Positions 7,604 through 16,183 of a stretch of DNA of 64,000 nt are shown one piece after another (positions within the stretch are counted from its first letter, which is position 1; each line of letters begins with the position of its first letter). Origin of the DNA: Kitasatospora phosalacinea (GTDB taxonomy: Bacteria > Actinomycetota > Actinomycetes > Streptomycetales > Streptomycetaceae); assembly GCF_000716545.1 (NCBI RefSeq), contig NZ_JNWZ01000034.1, forward strand, positions 7,284 through 71,283. The letters run 5' to 3'. The notes beneath the pieces are model-generated. The model was not told where the DNA came from. It ran no database searches and saw only the letters and a list, made by a program, of their open reading frames with translations. The translations under genes were made by a program, and so were the position numbers.

Positions 7604-8614
7604 TCAGGACCGGCCGGCCCGCAGCTCGGGCAGCTCCAGCAGCTCGGTCTCGTCGTGCGCGGTCAGGTCGACCACCTCGGGCTCGGTGTCCGACTCGGCG
7701 TGCTGGTGGCTCGGCGGCTGCTCCACGGCCTGGTGGCTCGGCGGCTGCGCGGCGTCCACCGGGGCGCCGCCCAGCACCGCGTAGCGCTCGCTGTCGGCCA
7801 GCGCCTCGTCGCCCACCACGTCCGCCAGGTCGTCGACCGCGGGCGCCGGGGCGCCCGGGCGCAGCGCGGCCCGGGCCGTGCCGGGGCGGCCGAAGAAGCT
7901 GAACGCGGTGGCCCGCGGCCGTTGCGGCGCCGGCACCGCCGCCGGTGCGGCACCCCGCGCGGGGATCGCCGGGCCGACCGGGCGCAGCGCGTCCGCCCCG
8001 GTGGCCGGCACCGGGTCGGGCATCTTCGGGCGCAGCTCGACCTGGGCCCGCTCGTCCACCGCGCGGCGCGCCTCGGCGGCCGCCGCCTGCCGCTCCAGGT
8101 GCCGCACCGCGGCCTGCGCGCGGACGAACGAGGCGGGGGTGACCGGGTGCTTGGGCCGGGTGGCCTCCAGGGCCTCGCGGGCCGCCTCGGCCTCCTTCAG
8201 GGCCTGCTCGGCGACCATCACGGCCCGCTCGCGCAGCAGCCGGGCGATCTCGGTCTCGGCCTTGGCCAGCCGGGACTTCTCCGCGGTCAGCCGCCGCCCG
8301 AACCGGGTGGCGCGCTCCTCGGCGACCTCGGCCGCGTACTCGGCCTCGGCGATCTGCTCCTCGTAGCTCTCCTCGGCGCGCAGCCGGCGCACCACCGCCA
8401 GCTCGGCGGCGGCCCGGGCGGCCCGGTCGCGCTGGCGCAGCACCAGGGCCAGCCCGACCACGGCGACCACTGCGGCGACCCCGACCGAACGGGCCACGAC
8501 CTGGTCCGGGCTGGCCACCAGCGCGGCCACCGCCGCGACCACGAGCACACCGGAGGCGGCCGGGGGCAGCAGCCGGCCGAGGACGGAGGAATGACGGTGG
8601 CGTCCGCGAGACAT
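7604..8614 (-). CDS. membrane-anchored coiled-coil protein of unknown function
   Basis: 336 residues. Two hydrophobic helices lie near the N-terminus (~18-34 and ~42-59: [17 protein letters not shown] and VGVAAVVAVVGLALVL). A long charged coiled coil follows (~65-190, rich in E, R and A, e.g. AEVAEERATRFGRRLTAEKS). The tail is Pro/Ala-rich and disordered, with a short tandem repeat (PPSHQAVEQ then PPSHQHA). No enzymatic motif is visible. The architecture suggests a membrane-tethered scaffold facing the cytoplasm; the function is unknown. Confidence 0.75.
   Translation of the reverse strand: MSRGRHRHSSVLGRLLPPAASGVLVVAAVAALVASPDQVVARSVGVAAVVAVVGLALVLRQRDRAARAAAELAVVRRLRAEESYEEQIAEAEYAAEVAEERATRFGRRLTAEKSRLAKAETEIARLLRERAVMVAEQALKEAEAAREALEATRPKHPVTPASFVRAQAAVRHLERQAAAAEARRAVDERAQVELRPKMPDPVPATGADALRPVGPAIPARGAAPAAVPAPQRPRATAFSFFGRPGTARAALRPGAPAPAVDDLADVVGDEALADSERYAVLGGAPVDAAQPPSHQAVEQPPSHQHAESDTEPEVVDLTAHDETELLELPELRAGRS
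7703..7748 (-). repeat. 19-bp direct repeat inside the coiled-coil protein gene
   Basis: CTGGTGGCTCGGCGGCTGC occurs at 7703-7721 and 7730-7748. The 27-bp period encodes two PPSHQ units in frame. Confidence 0.7.
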
Positions 8615-8718
8615 GGCTAGAAACTAGCGTGCGAATCACGGCCCTGTCAGCCTCGCCCCCCTTTCGGGCCTTGACAGGCCGTGCCGGGTGCCGGAGGCGA
8701 CGGGCGGGCGGTGGTGCG

Positions 8719-9216
8719 TCAGCGCGGGGAGGCGGCCGTCCCGCGCGGGTGCTCGGGGTCGTCGTGGTCGTCGGGGAGCCTGCAGACGTGCTGCAGCCAC
8801 AGCGCCACCGCGATCACCGCCGCGCCCGCCAGCACCGCGAACAGCGCGGTGGCCGCCTGCGTCCGGCGGGCCGCGATGTCGAGCGAGCCGAGCAGGAACA
8901 CCCCGACGCCCGCGTAGACCCCGGTCACCACCGCCGACACCAGCGCACTGGCCTGCCCCAGCACCAGCGCGCGGGCCGCGTGCAGCGGGTCCACGCCCTT
9001 GGCGCCGGGCTGCCGCTCCCGCACCGCCTTCAGCCGGGAGCGCAGCGAGACCGCCGCGGCCAGCAGCACCACGGCGACCGCGGCCAGCACGTACGGCGCG
9101 TAGGCGGGCACCCCGGGCAGCGTGCCCAGCGAGTCCCACAGCCGGGCGCCGCCCCAGGACAGCAGCCCCGTGATCGCGGTGATGCCGAGCAGCAGGCGGA
9201 GACGGAGCGGCTTCAC
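8719..9216 (-). CDS. DUF3180 membrane protein
   Basis: 165 residues with four predicted membrane helices: LRLLLGITAITGLLSWGG, YVLAAVAVVLLAAAVSL, ASALVSAVVTGVYAGVGVFL and ALFAVLAGAAVIAVALWL. A short charged tail follows (DDHDDPEHPRG). The family is actinobacterial, of unknown function, and typically sits directly downstream of folK, as here (113 bp). The start is GTG 9216, with GGAAGGAAG about 10 bases upstream. It is probably co-transcribed with the folate genes. Confidence 0.85.
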   Translation of the reverse strand: MKPLRLRLLLGITAITGLLSWGGARLWDSLGTLPGVPAYAPYVLAAVAVVLLAAAVSLRSRLKAVRERQPGAKGVDPLHAARALVLGQASALVSAVVTGVYAGVGVFLLGSLDIAARRTQAATALFAVLAGAAVIAVALWLQHVCRLPDDHDDPEHPRGTAASPR

Positions 9217-9328
9217 GCGGACGGGCTTCCTTCCAGTGGTTCGACGGCGGGCGCCACGACCAGGCCACCGTACCGGCCCGGCCGCGCCCCAGGGAGCTAC
9301 GCCCGCGGGCGCCCGGAAGTTCCCGGGC

Positions 9329-9928
9329 CTACTCCGGCAGGCGCAGCTGGAGGTCGGCGCGGAGCCGCACGCCCTGCGCCTCGGCCCCGCCCAGGCCCGC
9401 CAGCAGCTCGGCGACCGGCCCGTGGCCCGGTACCTCGGCCGCCGGGTCGGCGTCCTGCCAGGGGGCCAGCACGAAGGCCCGCTCGTGGGCCCGCGGGTGG
9501 GGCAGCGTCAGGTGCGGGTCGTCGCTGGTGACCCCCTCGTAGGCGAGCACGTCGACGTCCAGGGTGCGCGGCCCCCAGTGCACCTCGCGGACCCGGCCGA
9601 AGGCGTCCTCCACCGCGTTGGCCCGCTCCAGCAGGTCCTGCGGGGGCAGCGAGGTGCGCAGCACCGCGACGGCGTTGAAGTAGCTCGGCTGGTTCTCGGG
9701 GCCGCCGACGGCGTCGGTCTCGTACACCGCGGACAGCGCGGTCACCCGCACCCCCGGGGTGTCCTCCAGCGCGTCCACGGCGCCCTGGAGGGTCTCCAGG
9801 CGGTTGCCCAGGTTGCTGCCGAGGGCGACGGCGGCGGTGCGGGAGTCGTGCAGGGTCGACTCCGCGCGGTCCACCCTGCCCTGCAGGTCGAACGTGGTCG
9901 GCGTGGCGGTCGGGTCGGTCGTGGCCAA
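9329..9928 (-). CDS. folK: 2-amino-4-hydroxy-6-hydroxymethyldihydropteridine pyrophosphokinase FolK
   Basis: 199 residues. It transfers pyrophosphate from ATP to 6-hydroxymethyl-7,8-dihydropterin, the step before FolP. HPPK signatures are VALGSNLGNRLETLQGAV (~34-51), GPENQPSYFNAVAVL, and the metal-binding GPRTLDVDVLAYEG. A 30-residue N-terminal extension precedes the core. The start codon is TTG 9928, chosen because AGGGAACTC lies just upstream. It follows folB by 35 bp on the same strand. Confidence 0.93.
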   Translation of the reverse strand: MATTDPTATPTTFDLQGRVDRAESTLHDSRTAAVALGSNLGNRLETLQGAVDALEDTPGVRVTALSAVYETDAVGGPENQPSYFNAVAVLRTSLPPQDLLERANAVEDAFGRVREVHWGPRTLDVDVLAYEGVTSDDPHLTLPHPRAHERAFVLAPWQDADPAAEVPGHGPVAELLAGLGGAEAQGVRLRADLQLRLPE

Positions 9929-9963
9929 TGGAGTTCCCTCTGTTCGGGCTCCACCGGGGGCGG

Positions 9964-10335
9964 TCAGGCCCGGGCCCGGCGGATCGTGATGGTGACGTCG
10001 TCGAACGGGACGGTGATCGGGGCGTCCGGCTTGTGCACGGTGACCTCGACCTCCTCGACCACCTCGTGCCGCAGGCACTGGTCGGCGATCCGCTGGGCCA
10101 GCGTCTCGATCAGGTCGACCGGGTCGCCCGCGATCACCGCGGTGACCTCCTCCGCGATCACGCCGTAGTGCGCGGTGCGGGTCAGGTCGTCGCCCGCGGC
10201 GGCCGGCCGGGTGTCGAGGAACAGCACCAGGTCGACCACGAAGGTCTGTCCCTCGATCCGCTCGCGCTCGAAGACGCCGTGGTGGCCGCGGGCACGCAGC
10301 CCGCGCAGGGTGACGCGGTCCAGCAAAAGAATCAC
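9964..10335 (-). CDS. folB: dihydroneopterin aldolase FolB
   Basis: 123 residues. It converts 7,8-dihydroneopterin to 6-hydroxymethyldihydropterin plus glycolaldehyde in folate synthesis. Family motifs are GHHGVFERER near the N-terminus, LIETLAQRIAD in the middle with the pterin-binding Glu, and EVTVHKPDAPI with the catalytic Lys. Length is typical (~120). The GTG at 10335 lies close behind a GGGAG; TTG 10326 is a possible alternative. It is part of the folP-NTF2-folB-folK run on the minus strand. Confidence 0.93.
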   Translation of the reverse strand: MILLLDRVTLRGLRARGHHGVFERERIEGQTFVVDLVLFLDTRPAAAGDDLTRTAHYGVIAEEVTAVIAGDPVDLIETLAQRIADQCLRHEVVEEVEVTVHKPDAPITVPFDDVTITIRRARA

Positions 10336-10496
10336 TGCTCCCAGCTGACGGCCCCGCCGGGGCGGGGACCGGCGGGCACCGTCGCCCGCCGCCCCTCGAA
10401 TCTACCTTCGACCGCCGACGGCCCGGGGCCGCCTCCCCGGCCGACCGCCCGAACGGACCGGCCGCCGCGGCCCTTGACGCCGCCCGCCCCGCCGCG

Positions 10497-11003
10497 CTAC
10501 TCGTCGTCGTCCTCGTCGTCCTCGTCGTCCCCGCTGGTGAGCACCGGCGAGCCGTGGTGCGACCACAGCTTCCACCCGCCCGCCGTCCGCCGGAACAGGT
10601 TGGTCGACACCACCTTGCCGCCCACCAGCGGCCCCAGCTCGCCCTCCTCCTCCGGCTCGCCGCCGGACAGGATGTTCTCCGTGCAGGTCACCAGGGCCAC
10701 GTCACCCTGCACGTCGGCCTCGACGTCGGTCAGGAAGAACTGGATGTACTCGGTGTTCGCCATGATCAGCATGTACGAGCGGGTCACCTGGGCCCGGCCG
10801 ACCAGGGCCGGCCAGCCCGGGTGCACGCAGACCACCCCGCCCTTGTCGTCCGCCTCGCCCGGACCGAGCCAGATCGACTCGACGGCCTCCAGGTCGCCGT
10901 TCTCCAGTGCCTCGTACAGCGCCTGGTTGACCGCCAGGACCGCTTCCCGGTCCGGCTCCAGCGCCGCCGCCCGGTCGTTGCCGCCGCTCGCTGCCTCCGC
11001 CAC
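10497..11003 (-). CDS. NTF2-like (SnoaL/DUF4440-type) protein inside the folate cluster
   Basis: 168 residues with an NTF2 cone fold: N-terminal helix AVLAVNQALYEALENGDLEA, WLGPG, VHPGWPALVGRAQV, and C-terminal strands FRRTAGGWKLWSHHGSP. The last ten residues are almost purely acidic, written by a trinucleotide-rich stretch at 10501-10527. The start lies 2 bp from the folP stop, so it is translated from the same message. Family members are small-molecule-binding or isomerase-like; no catalytic Asp/His pair can be assigned. It may act on or bind a pterin, but that is inferred from position only. Confidence 0.8.
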   Translation of the reverse strand: MAEAASGGNDRAAALEPDREAVLAVNQALYEALENGDLEAVESIWLGPGEADDKGGVVCVHPGWPALVGRAQVTRSYMLIMANTEYIQFFLTDVEADVQGDVALVTCTENILSGGEPEEEGELGPLVGGKVVSTNLFRRTAGGWKLWSHHGSPVLTSGDDEDDEDDDE

Positions 11004-11005
11004 GC

Positions 11006-11863
11006 CTACCCCCTCTGCGCCGCCTGCTCCCAGGCCGCGACGACTCGTACGGCGTCAGCCGTGCCGGACACGTCATGCACCCGAACCGCCCAGGCACCCG
11101 CCCTCGCCGCCAGCACCGAGACCGCCGCCGTGGCGTCGTCCCGCTGCCGCGCCGGGCGCAGCTCCCCGGTTTCCGGGTTGGCCAGCAGCGTACCCAGGAA
11201 GCGCTTGCGCGAAGCCGCCACCAGCACCGGCCGTCCCAGCGCCGTCACCGCGTCCAGCCGGCCCAGCAGCGCCCAGTTGTGCTCGCCGGTCTTCGCGAAC
11301 CCCAGGCCGGGGTCGAGGATCAGCTGCTCCTCCTTCACCCCGGCGGCCAGCAGTTCCTCCACCCGGACGGTCAGCTCCCGCACCACGTCCGCGACCACGT
11401 CGCCGTACACCGCCAGCGCGTCCATGCCGGCGGACTGGCCGCGCCAGTGCATCACCACGAACGGCGCGCCGGTCTGGGCGACCACCCGCGCCATGTCCGG
11501 GTCCGCGAGGCCGCCGGACACGTCGTTGACCACCCGGGCGCCCGCCGCGACGGCCGCCGCGGCGACGCTCGCCCGCATGGTGTCCACCGAGACCACCACC
11601 CCGGCCCGGGCCAGTTCGGTGACCACCGGCACCACCCGGCGCAGTTCCTCGGCCTCGGTCACCCGCACCGCCCCGGGCCGGGTCGACTCCCCGCCCACGT
11701 CCACCAGGTCGGCCCCGCGGGCCGCCAGGTCCAGCCCGTGCGCGACCGCCCGCGCCGGGTCCAGCCACAGCCCACCGTCCGAGAACGAGTCCGGCGTGAC
11801 GTTGACCACCCCCATCACGGCACAGCGCTCAAGGACGGGCAGACCGGGGACGTTCTCGTTCAT
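11006..11863 (-). CDS. folP: dihydropteroate synthase FolP
   Basis: 285 residues. It condenses hydroxymethyldihydropterin pyrophosphate with p-aminobenzoate to dihydropteroate; sulfonamides act on this enzyme. Signatures are MGVVNVTPDSFSDGG (~17-31), DVGGESTRPGA, VVNDVSGG, LDPGLGFAKTGEHN and ASRKRFLG. The start ATG 11863 (MNENVPG) is chosen because GATAAT lies exactly 7 bases upstream; an in-frame ATG 11872 overlaps that element. It heads the folP-NTF2-folB-folK run. Confidence 0.95.
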   Translation of the reverse strand: MNENVPGLPVLERCAVMGVVNVTPDSFSDGGLWLDPARAVAHGLDLAARGADLVDVGGESTRPGAVRVTEAEELRRVVPVVTELARAGVVVSVDTMRASVAAAAVAAGARVVNDVSGGLADPDMARVVAQTGAPFVVMHWRGQSAGMDALAVYGDVVADVVRELTVRVEELLAAGVKEEQLILDPGLGFAKTGEHNWALLGRLDAVTALGRPVLVAASRKRFLGTLLANPETGELRPARQRDDATAAVSVLAARAGAWAVRVHDVSGTADAVRVVAAWEQAAQRG

Positions 11864-11870
11864 GCGTCCC

Positions 11871-11876
11871 ATTATC
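11871..11876 (-). promoter_or_regulatory. -10 element of a leaderless promoter (folP)
   Basis: GATAAT on the minus strand, 7 bases before ATG 11863. No Shine-Dalgarno sequence lies between them. Confidence 0.55.
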
Positions 11877-11920
11877 GGCGCACCGGCCGCCCCCGGCCGA
11901 CCGGCGCCCGCCGGGTGCGC

Positions 11921-11953
11921 GGAGGGCCGCCGCGCCGGGCGCGGCGGCCCTCC
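11921..11953. terminator. hairpin terminator downstream of the LysX/MprF-like gene
   Basis: Perfect 15-bp arms (GGAGGGCCGCCGCGC) with a 3-base loop, between the end of the upstream minus-strand gene and the folP promoter. Confidence 0.8.
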
Positions 11954-11964
11954 CGGCCGTCCGG

Positions 11965-13803
11965 TTACGCGGCCTTGTCCAGCCGCGCCGCGGGCTCGCG
12001 CATCAGCCCCTCGCGCTGCCGCTTGCGGCCGAAGCGCGGCATGCCGAGGGTGATGAACGCCTCCGCCTGCATCGCGGCGAAGCCGATCCGGGGCAGGTCG
12101 CGGGTGTGCTGGTAGACCAGGAAGCGCGGCTCCCAGACCGGCTGGAACTTCGCGTTGAACTTGTACAGCGACTCGATCTGGAACCAGCGCGACAGGAACA
12201 CCAGCAGCCCGCGCCAGGCCCGCAGCACCGGCCCCGCGCCGATCCGCTCGCCGCGGGCCAGCGCCGAGCGGAACATCGCGAAGTTCAGCGAGACCCGCCG
12301 CACGCCCATCGCCCCGACCTCCTGGAGGGCGGCGACGATCAGCAGTTCGTTGAGGCCCGGGTCGGCCTCCCGGTCGCGCCGCATGAGCTCCAGCGAGATG
12401 CCGTCGTCGCCCCACGGGACGAAGTGCAGCACCGCCTTCAGGTCGTCGTCCGAGGCGGTCTCCCCCTCCTCCGGCGCCTTGTGCGCGGTGACCACCACGC
12501 AGTCGTCGTCGCCCGGGTCGCCGAAGCGGCCGAGCGCCATGGAGAAGCCGCGCTCGGTGTCGGTGCCGCGCCAGCGGGCCGCCGCGTCGCCGATCCGGCG
12601 CTTCTCCTCCAGGGTCAGGTCGCCGACCCGGCGGACCTTGCAGGAGTAGCCGTTGCGCTCGATCCGCTTGACCATCTGGCGGACGTTGCGCATGGCGCGG
12701 CCGGAGAGCGAGAAGGTCGCGGTGTCGACGATGGCCTCGTCGCCGAGTTCGAGCGCGTCCAGCCCGGCCTCCCGGGTCCACACCTCGCCGCCGACCTCGG
12801 AGCAGCCCATCACGGCCGGCGCCCAGGCGTGCTCGCGGGCGGTGGCCATGAACACCTTGATCGCGCCGGGCCAGGCCTCGACGTCGCCGACGGGGTCGCC
12901 GGAGGCGAGCATCACGCCGGAGACCACCCGGTAGGAGATCGCGGCCTTGCCGGTGGGCGAGAACAGCACGCTCTTGTCGCGGCGCAGCGCGAAGTAGCCG
13001 AGCGAGTCGCGCTTGCCGTGCCGGGCGAGCAGCTCGCGGACCTTGATCTCGTCCTCGGGGGTGAGCTCCGGCTCGGGCTTCTCCGGACGCAGCGCCAGGT
13101 ACGCGGTGGCCAGGGCGGTGACCAGGCCGAGCCCGCCCAGCGAGTAGCCGACCAGGTCGCCGATCCGGTCGGAGGTGTAGTGGATCGGGCCCTCGAAGCC
13201 GAACAGCCCGTAGCCGACGTGCTCCAGCCGCTGGAACAGCGACGGGTCGCCGACCTCGGCCTTCCAGCGGACCGAGACCACGACCAGGCCGAGCAGCACC
13301 GACACCGCGCCGAGCAGCACGAACGCGGCCACCGCGCGCCAGCGGGTGCGCGGGTCGGCCTTGGCGTAGAACTCGCGCCGGTGCACCAGCATCACGGCGA
13401 ACAGCGCCAGCGAGATCGCGGCCTGCCCGAACTGGTGCCAGCGCATCAGGTGCAGCGCCGCGCCGACCGGCAGCAGCACGCACACCGCCCGCCAGGCGCG
13501 CGCCTTGCGGCGGCGCAGCGCGTGCGCCAGCAGCACCAGCAGCATGCCGACCATCAGGGTGCCGGCCGCGGCCAGCGTGGTCGTGCCGCCGGGCAGCTGG
13601 CCGACCACGGTGTGCACCCTGGTGAGCCGCAGCCGGGGGGAGACCGCGCAGGCGATGTCGATCAGACCGATGGCCAGGCAGGCGTACCCGACCGCTCCGG
13701 GTACCCAGGACCGCGGCACCGCGGCGGCCTGGGTGCGGAGCGCCTGCAGACCCCGCCGCCGGGGTGTGTCGGTGGTCTTCTCAGCGGACACGGGAGCGCT
13801 CAT
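11965..13803 (-). CDS. MprF/LysX-like membrane protein with DUF2156 aminoacyl-transferase domain
   Basis: 612 residues. About seven N-terminal membrane helices (e.g. AVGYACLAIGLIDIACAV, AAAGTLMVGMLLVLLAHAL, AFVLLGAVSVLLGLVVVSV) are followed by a ~330-residue DUF2156 domain. Visible motifs there are GYFALRRDKSVLFSPTGKAA, GVMLASGDPVGD, MRNVRQMVKRIERNGY and FRSALARGERIGAGPV. The family transfers amino acids from aminoacyl-tRNA to phosphatidylglycerol, lowering surface charge and sensitivity to cationic peptides. No lysyl-tRNA synthetase domain is fused, unlike mycobacterial LysX. The amino acid donor cannot be determined. Confidence 0.82.
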   Translation of the reverse strand: MSAPVSAEKTTDTPRRRGLQALRTQAAAVPRSWVPGAVGYACLAIGLIDIACAVSPRLRLTRVHTVVGQLPGGTTTLAAAGTLMVGMLLVLLAHALRRRKARAWRAVCVLLPVGAALHLMRWHQFGQAAISLALFAVMLVHRREFYAKADPRTRWRAVAAFVLLGAVSVLLGLVVVSVRWKAEVGDPSLFQRLEHVGYGLFGFEGPIHYTSDRIGDLVGYSLGGLGLVTALATAYLALRPEKPEPELTPEDEIKVRELLARHGKRDSLGYFALRRDKSVLFSPTGKAAISYRVVSGVMLASGDPVGDVEAWPGAIKVFMATAREHAWAPAVMGCSEVGGEVWTREAGLDALELGDEAIVDTATFSLSGRAMRNVRQMVKRIERNGYSCKVRRVGDLTLEEKRRIGDAAARWRGTDTERGFSMALGRFGDPGDDDCVVVTAHKAPEEGETASDDDLKAVLHFVPWGDDGISLELMRRDREADPGLNELLIVAALQEVGAMGVRRVSLNFAMFRSALARGERIGAGPVLRAWRGLLVFLSRWFQIESLYKFNAKFQPVWEPRFLVYQHTRDLPRIGFAAMQAEAFITLGMPRFGRKRQREGLMREPAARLDKAA

Positions 13804-14196
13804 GAGAACTCAGCCTAGAGGCACCGGGGCGCTGTGCGCGCACTCCGGGAACGGGGGCGTGATGGACCTTCATGACAGTTCCTTCTTCTGGCAATCCGCA
13901 CGTCAAGTGCGGTCCACGAGGGGGTGCGGGCCGCCCGGACCGGGCCCGGTTCGAACGGTTGCGCTCGTCGCTCCGGGGGACGCGGCGGCGGCGCCGCGCC
14001 TCGCACCCGTGACCGCCTGCCCGGCGGTTCGGCGCGTCTCCCCCCGGGGGACGCCGCGTTCCACTGCGACGGTTCCCTCGCACGAGGCACACCGTTCGTA
14101 CGTTTTTCCGACGCCCGGTCAGCGTACCCCCACTCGCTGCCGACGGCCCGTCAGATGACGATGGCGGAGCGGGAGTCGAGGAAGGACGCGGGAGCG
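13804..14196. other. 393-bp divergent intergenic region
   Basis: Separates the divergent MprF/LysX-like and esterase genes. It holds the -10 element of the former and a short perfect inverted repeat at 13896-13912 (CCGCAC, 5-base spacer, GTGCGG). The right part has ATGs at 14155 and 14161 in frame with the esterase, without a Shine-Dalgarno sequence. No other gene is seen. Confidence 0.6.
13812..13817 (-). promoter_or_regulatory. -10 element of a leaderless promoter (MprF/LysX-like gene)
   Basis: TAGGCT on the minus strand, 8 bases before ATG 13803. Confidence 0.45.
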
Positions 14197-15378
14197 ATGG
14201 AGCTGACCAGCCGGACCCTGGTGTACGTGCTGACCTCGGTGGCCGCGGCCGCCCTGCTCGCCACCCTCTGGCTGTGGCCACGGCTGTCCCGGCAGCGCCT
14301 GCTGCCGGTGCTCGGCCGGCTGGGGCTGCTGACGCTCACCCAGGCGGCGGTGCTGTCCGTCCTGCTGCTGTCGGTGAACGACGCGTACGGCTTCTACAGC
14401 TCGTGGAACGACCTGCTGCGCCCGGGCGGCGCCCCGCTGGCGCTGGCCGCCGCGAAGTCCCCCGGCGCCGCCCCGGAGAACGGGCAGCTGGTGCGGCCGA
14501 CCGACGAGGGCGGCCTGGAGACGGTCAAGGACGTGCTGCCCGAGGGCACCCCGGAGGAGGTCGGCCGGGTCGACTCGGTGCGGATCGCCGGCCCCGCGTC
14601 CGGCCTGTCCGACCAGGTCTTCGTCTACCTGCCGCCGGAGTACTTCAACCCGCGCTACGTCCGCGAGCGCTTCCCGGTGCTGCTGGCCCTGGCCGGCTAC
14701 CCGGGCCCGTCGCTGCACCTGGTCGAGGGGCTGCGGCTGCCGCAGACCGCCGCCGCGCTGCAGCACGACGGGCGGATGGCGCCGACCGTGATCGTGATGG
14801 CCCGCCCGACCGTGGCCCCGCCGCGCAACACCGAGTGCGTGAACGTCCCGGGCGGGCCGCAGGCGGAGACCTGGTTCGCCGAGGACGTCCCGGCGGCGCT
14901 GCGCTCCGCGTACCGGGTCAGCCGGTCGGCGGGCTCCTGGGGCGTGTTCGGCTACTCCACCGGCGGCTCCTGCGCGCTGCGGCTGGCGATGCGGCACCCC
15001 GACACGTACCGGAACGCGGCCGGGATGCACGCCGACTACACGGTGCCGAACGACCACTGGACGGACGGCGACCTGTTCCGCGGGGACCAGGACGCCGCCC
15101 GGCAGTCCGACCTGAACTGGCGGCTGAAGAACCTGCCCGCGCCGCGGGCCGACCTGCTGCTGGTCTCCACCCGGGCCGAGGCCGACTTCGCGGCCACCGA
15201 GCAGTTCCTGGCCGCCGCCCGGCAGGTGGCGGCGGCCCACCCGGAGCTGCAGGTGGACTCGATCTTCCTGTCCGACGGCGGCCACTCCTTCGAGACCTGG
15301 CGCCGCGAGCTGCCCGCCACCCTGGAGTGGCTCAGCGACCACCTCGACCCGCCGCCGGACCGCGAGCCGAGGCCCTGA
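14197..15378 (+). CDS. membrane-anchored esterase of the antigen-85/esterase-D alpha/beta-hydrolase family
   Basis: 393 residues. Two N-terminal membrane helices (LVYVLTSVAAAALLATLWLW and LLTLTQAAVLSVLLLSVNDA) are followed by an extracytoplasmic alpha/beta-hydrolase. Visible features are VFVYLPPEYF, the nucleophile elbow GVFGYSTGGSCALRLA (Ser in GYSTGG) and the likely catalytic His in LSDGGHSFETW. Mycobacterial relatives include mycolyltransferases; streptomycetes lack mycolic acids, so another acyl ester or O-acyl transfer is expected. Start ATG 14197 has GAAGGA 10 bases upstream and begins just before the first helix; ATG 14155 is an alternative. Confidence 0.8.
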   Translation: MELTSRTLVYVLTSVAAAALLATLWLWPRLSRQRLLPVLGRLGLLTLTQAAVLSVLLLSVNDAYGFYSSWNDLLRPGGAPLALAAAKSPGAAPENGQLVRPTDEGGLETVKDVLPEGTPEEVGRVDSVRIAGPASGLSDQVFVYLPPEYFNPRYVRERFPVLLALAGYPGPSLHLVEGLRLPQTAAALQHDGRMAPTVIVMARPTVAPPRNTECVNVPGGPQAETWFAEDVPAALRSAYRVSRSAGSWGVFGYSTGGSCALRLAMRHPDTYRNAAGMHADYTVPNDHWTDGDLFRGDQDAARQSDLNWRLKNLPAPRADLLLVSTRAEADFAATEQFLAAARQVAAAHPELQVDSIFLSDGGHSFETWRRELPATLEWLSDHLDPPPDREPRP

Positions 15379-15384
15379 GGACGC

Positions 15385-15418
15385 GCAGGGGCGCCACCCG
15401 CACGGGTGGCGCCCCTGC
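15385..15418. terminator. bidirectional hairpin terminator
   Basis: Perfect 15-bp arms (GCAGGGGCGCCACCC) around a 4-base loop, between the convergent esterase and folE genes. Confidence 0.85.
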
Positions 15419-15450
15419 CGCCGCTCGACCGGCCGTCAGCGGACGGCGCG

Positions 15451-16059
15451 TCAGCGGCCGCCGATGATCAGGCTCATCGCCTCGTTGCGGGTGGCCGGGT
15501 CGCGCAGCTGGCCGCGGACGGCGGAGGTCAGGGTCTTGGCGCCGGGCTTGCGGATGCCGCGCATCGACATGCACATGTGCTCGCACTCGATCACCACGAT
15601 GGCGCCGCGCGGCTCCAGGATCCGCATCAGCGCGTCCGCGACCTGGCTGGTCAGGCGCTCCTGCACCTGCGGCCGGCGGGCGTACACGTCGACCAGCCGG
15701 GCCAGCTTGGACAGGCCGGTGATCTTGCCGCTGGTGGACGGGATGTAGCCGACGTGCGCGACGCCGCGGAACGGCACCAGGTGGTGCTCGCAGGTGGAGT
15801 ACACCTCGATGTCCTTGACCAGCACCAGCTCGTCGTGGCCGAGGTCGAAGGTGGTGGTCAGCACGTCCTCCGGCTGCTGCCACAGGCCGGCGAATATCTC
15901 CCGGTAGGCGCGGGCGACCCGGGCCGGCGTCTCCAGCAGGCCCTCGCGGTCCGGGTCCTCCCCGACGGCGATCAGCAGCTCGCGGACGGCGTTCTCGGCC
16001 CGCTTCTGGTCGAACTCGCGGACGGGGGTCTCACCGTCGAGCGTCACCGGATCGATCAT
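15451..16059 (-). CDS. folE: GTP cyclohydrolase I FolE
   Basis: 202 residues. It converts GTP to 7,8-dihydroneopterin triphosphate, the first step of folate synthesis. Landmarks are [16 protein letters not shown], the zinc and active-site segment [20 protein letters not shown] (Cys and His ligands), [20 protein letters not shown] and the second zinc Cys in VIECEHMCM. The ATG has GAGG 6 bases upstream. It sits directly downstream of ftsH on the same strand, in the conserved actinobacterial ftsH-folE order, and supplies the pterin for FolB/K/P encoded 4-6 kb to the left. Confidence 0.96.
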   Translation of the reverse strand: MIDPVTLDGETPVREFDQKRAENAVRELLIAVGEDPDREGLLETPARVARAYREIFAGLWQQPEDVLTTTFDLGHDELVLVKDIEVYSTCEHHLVPFRGVAHVGYIPSTSGKITGLSKLARLVDVYARRPQVQERLTSQVADALMRILEPRGAIVVIECEHMCMSMRGIRKPGAKTLTSAVRGQLRDPATRNEAMSLIIGGR

Positions 16060-16183
16060 GCGTGCCTCGCTGCTCGTCAGTCGGGAAAATCTCGGTAAAG
16101 AGGGTCGGCGCAGCACGGATGCCGCGCCTCCAGGGTACAAACCCGGGAAACGCGGCATCCATTCCGAACGGATATTCGGTCGT

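Noticed and set aside
11965-13803. Full LysX (lysyl-tRNA synthetase fusion)
   Set aside because: The protein ends after the DUF2156 domain; no synthetase domain follows.
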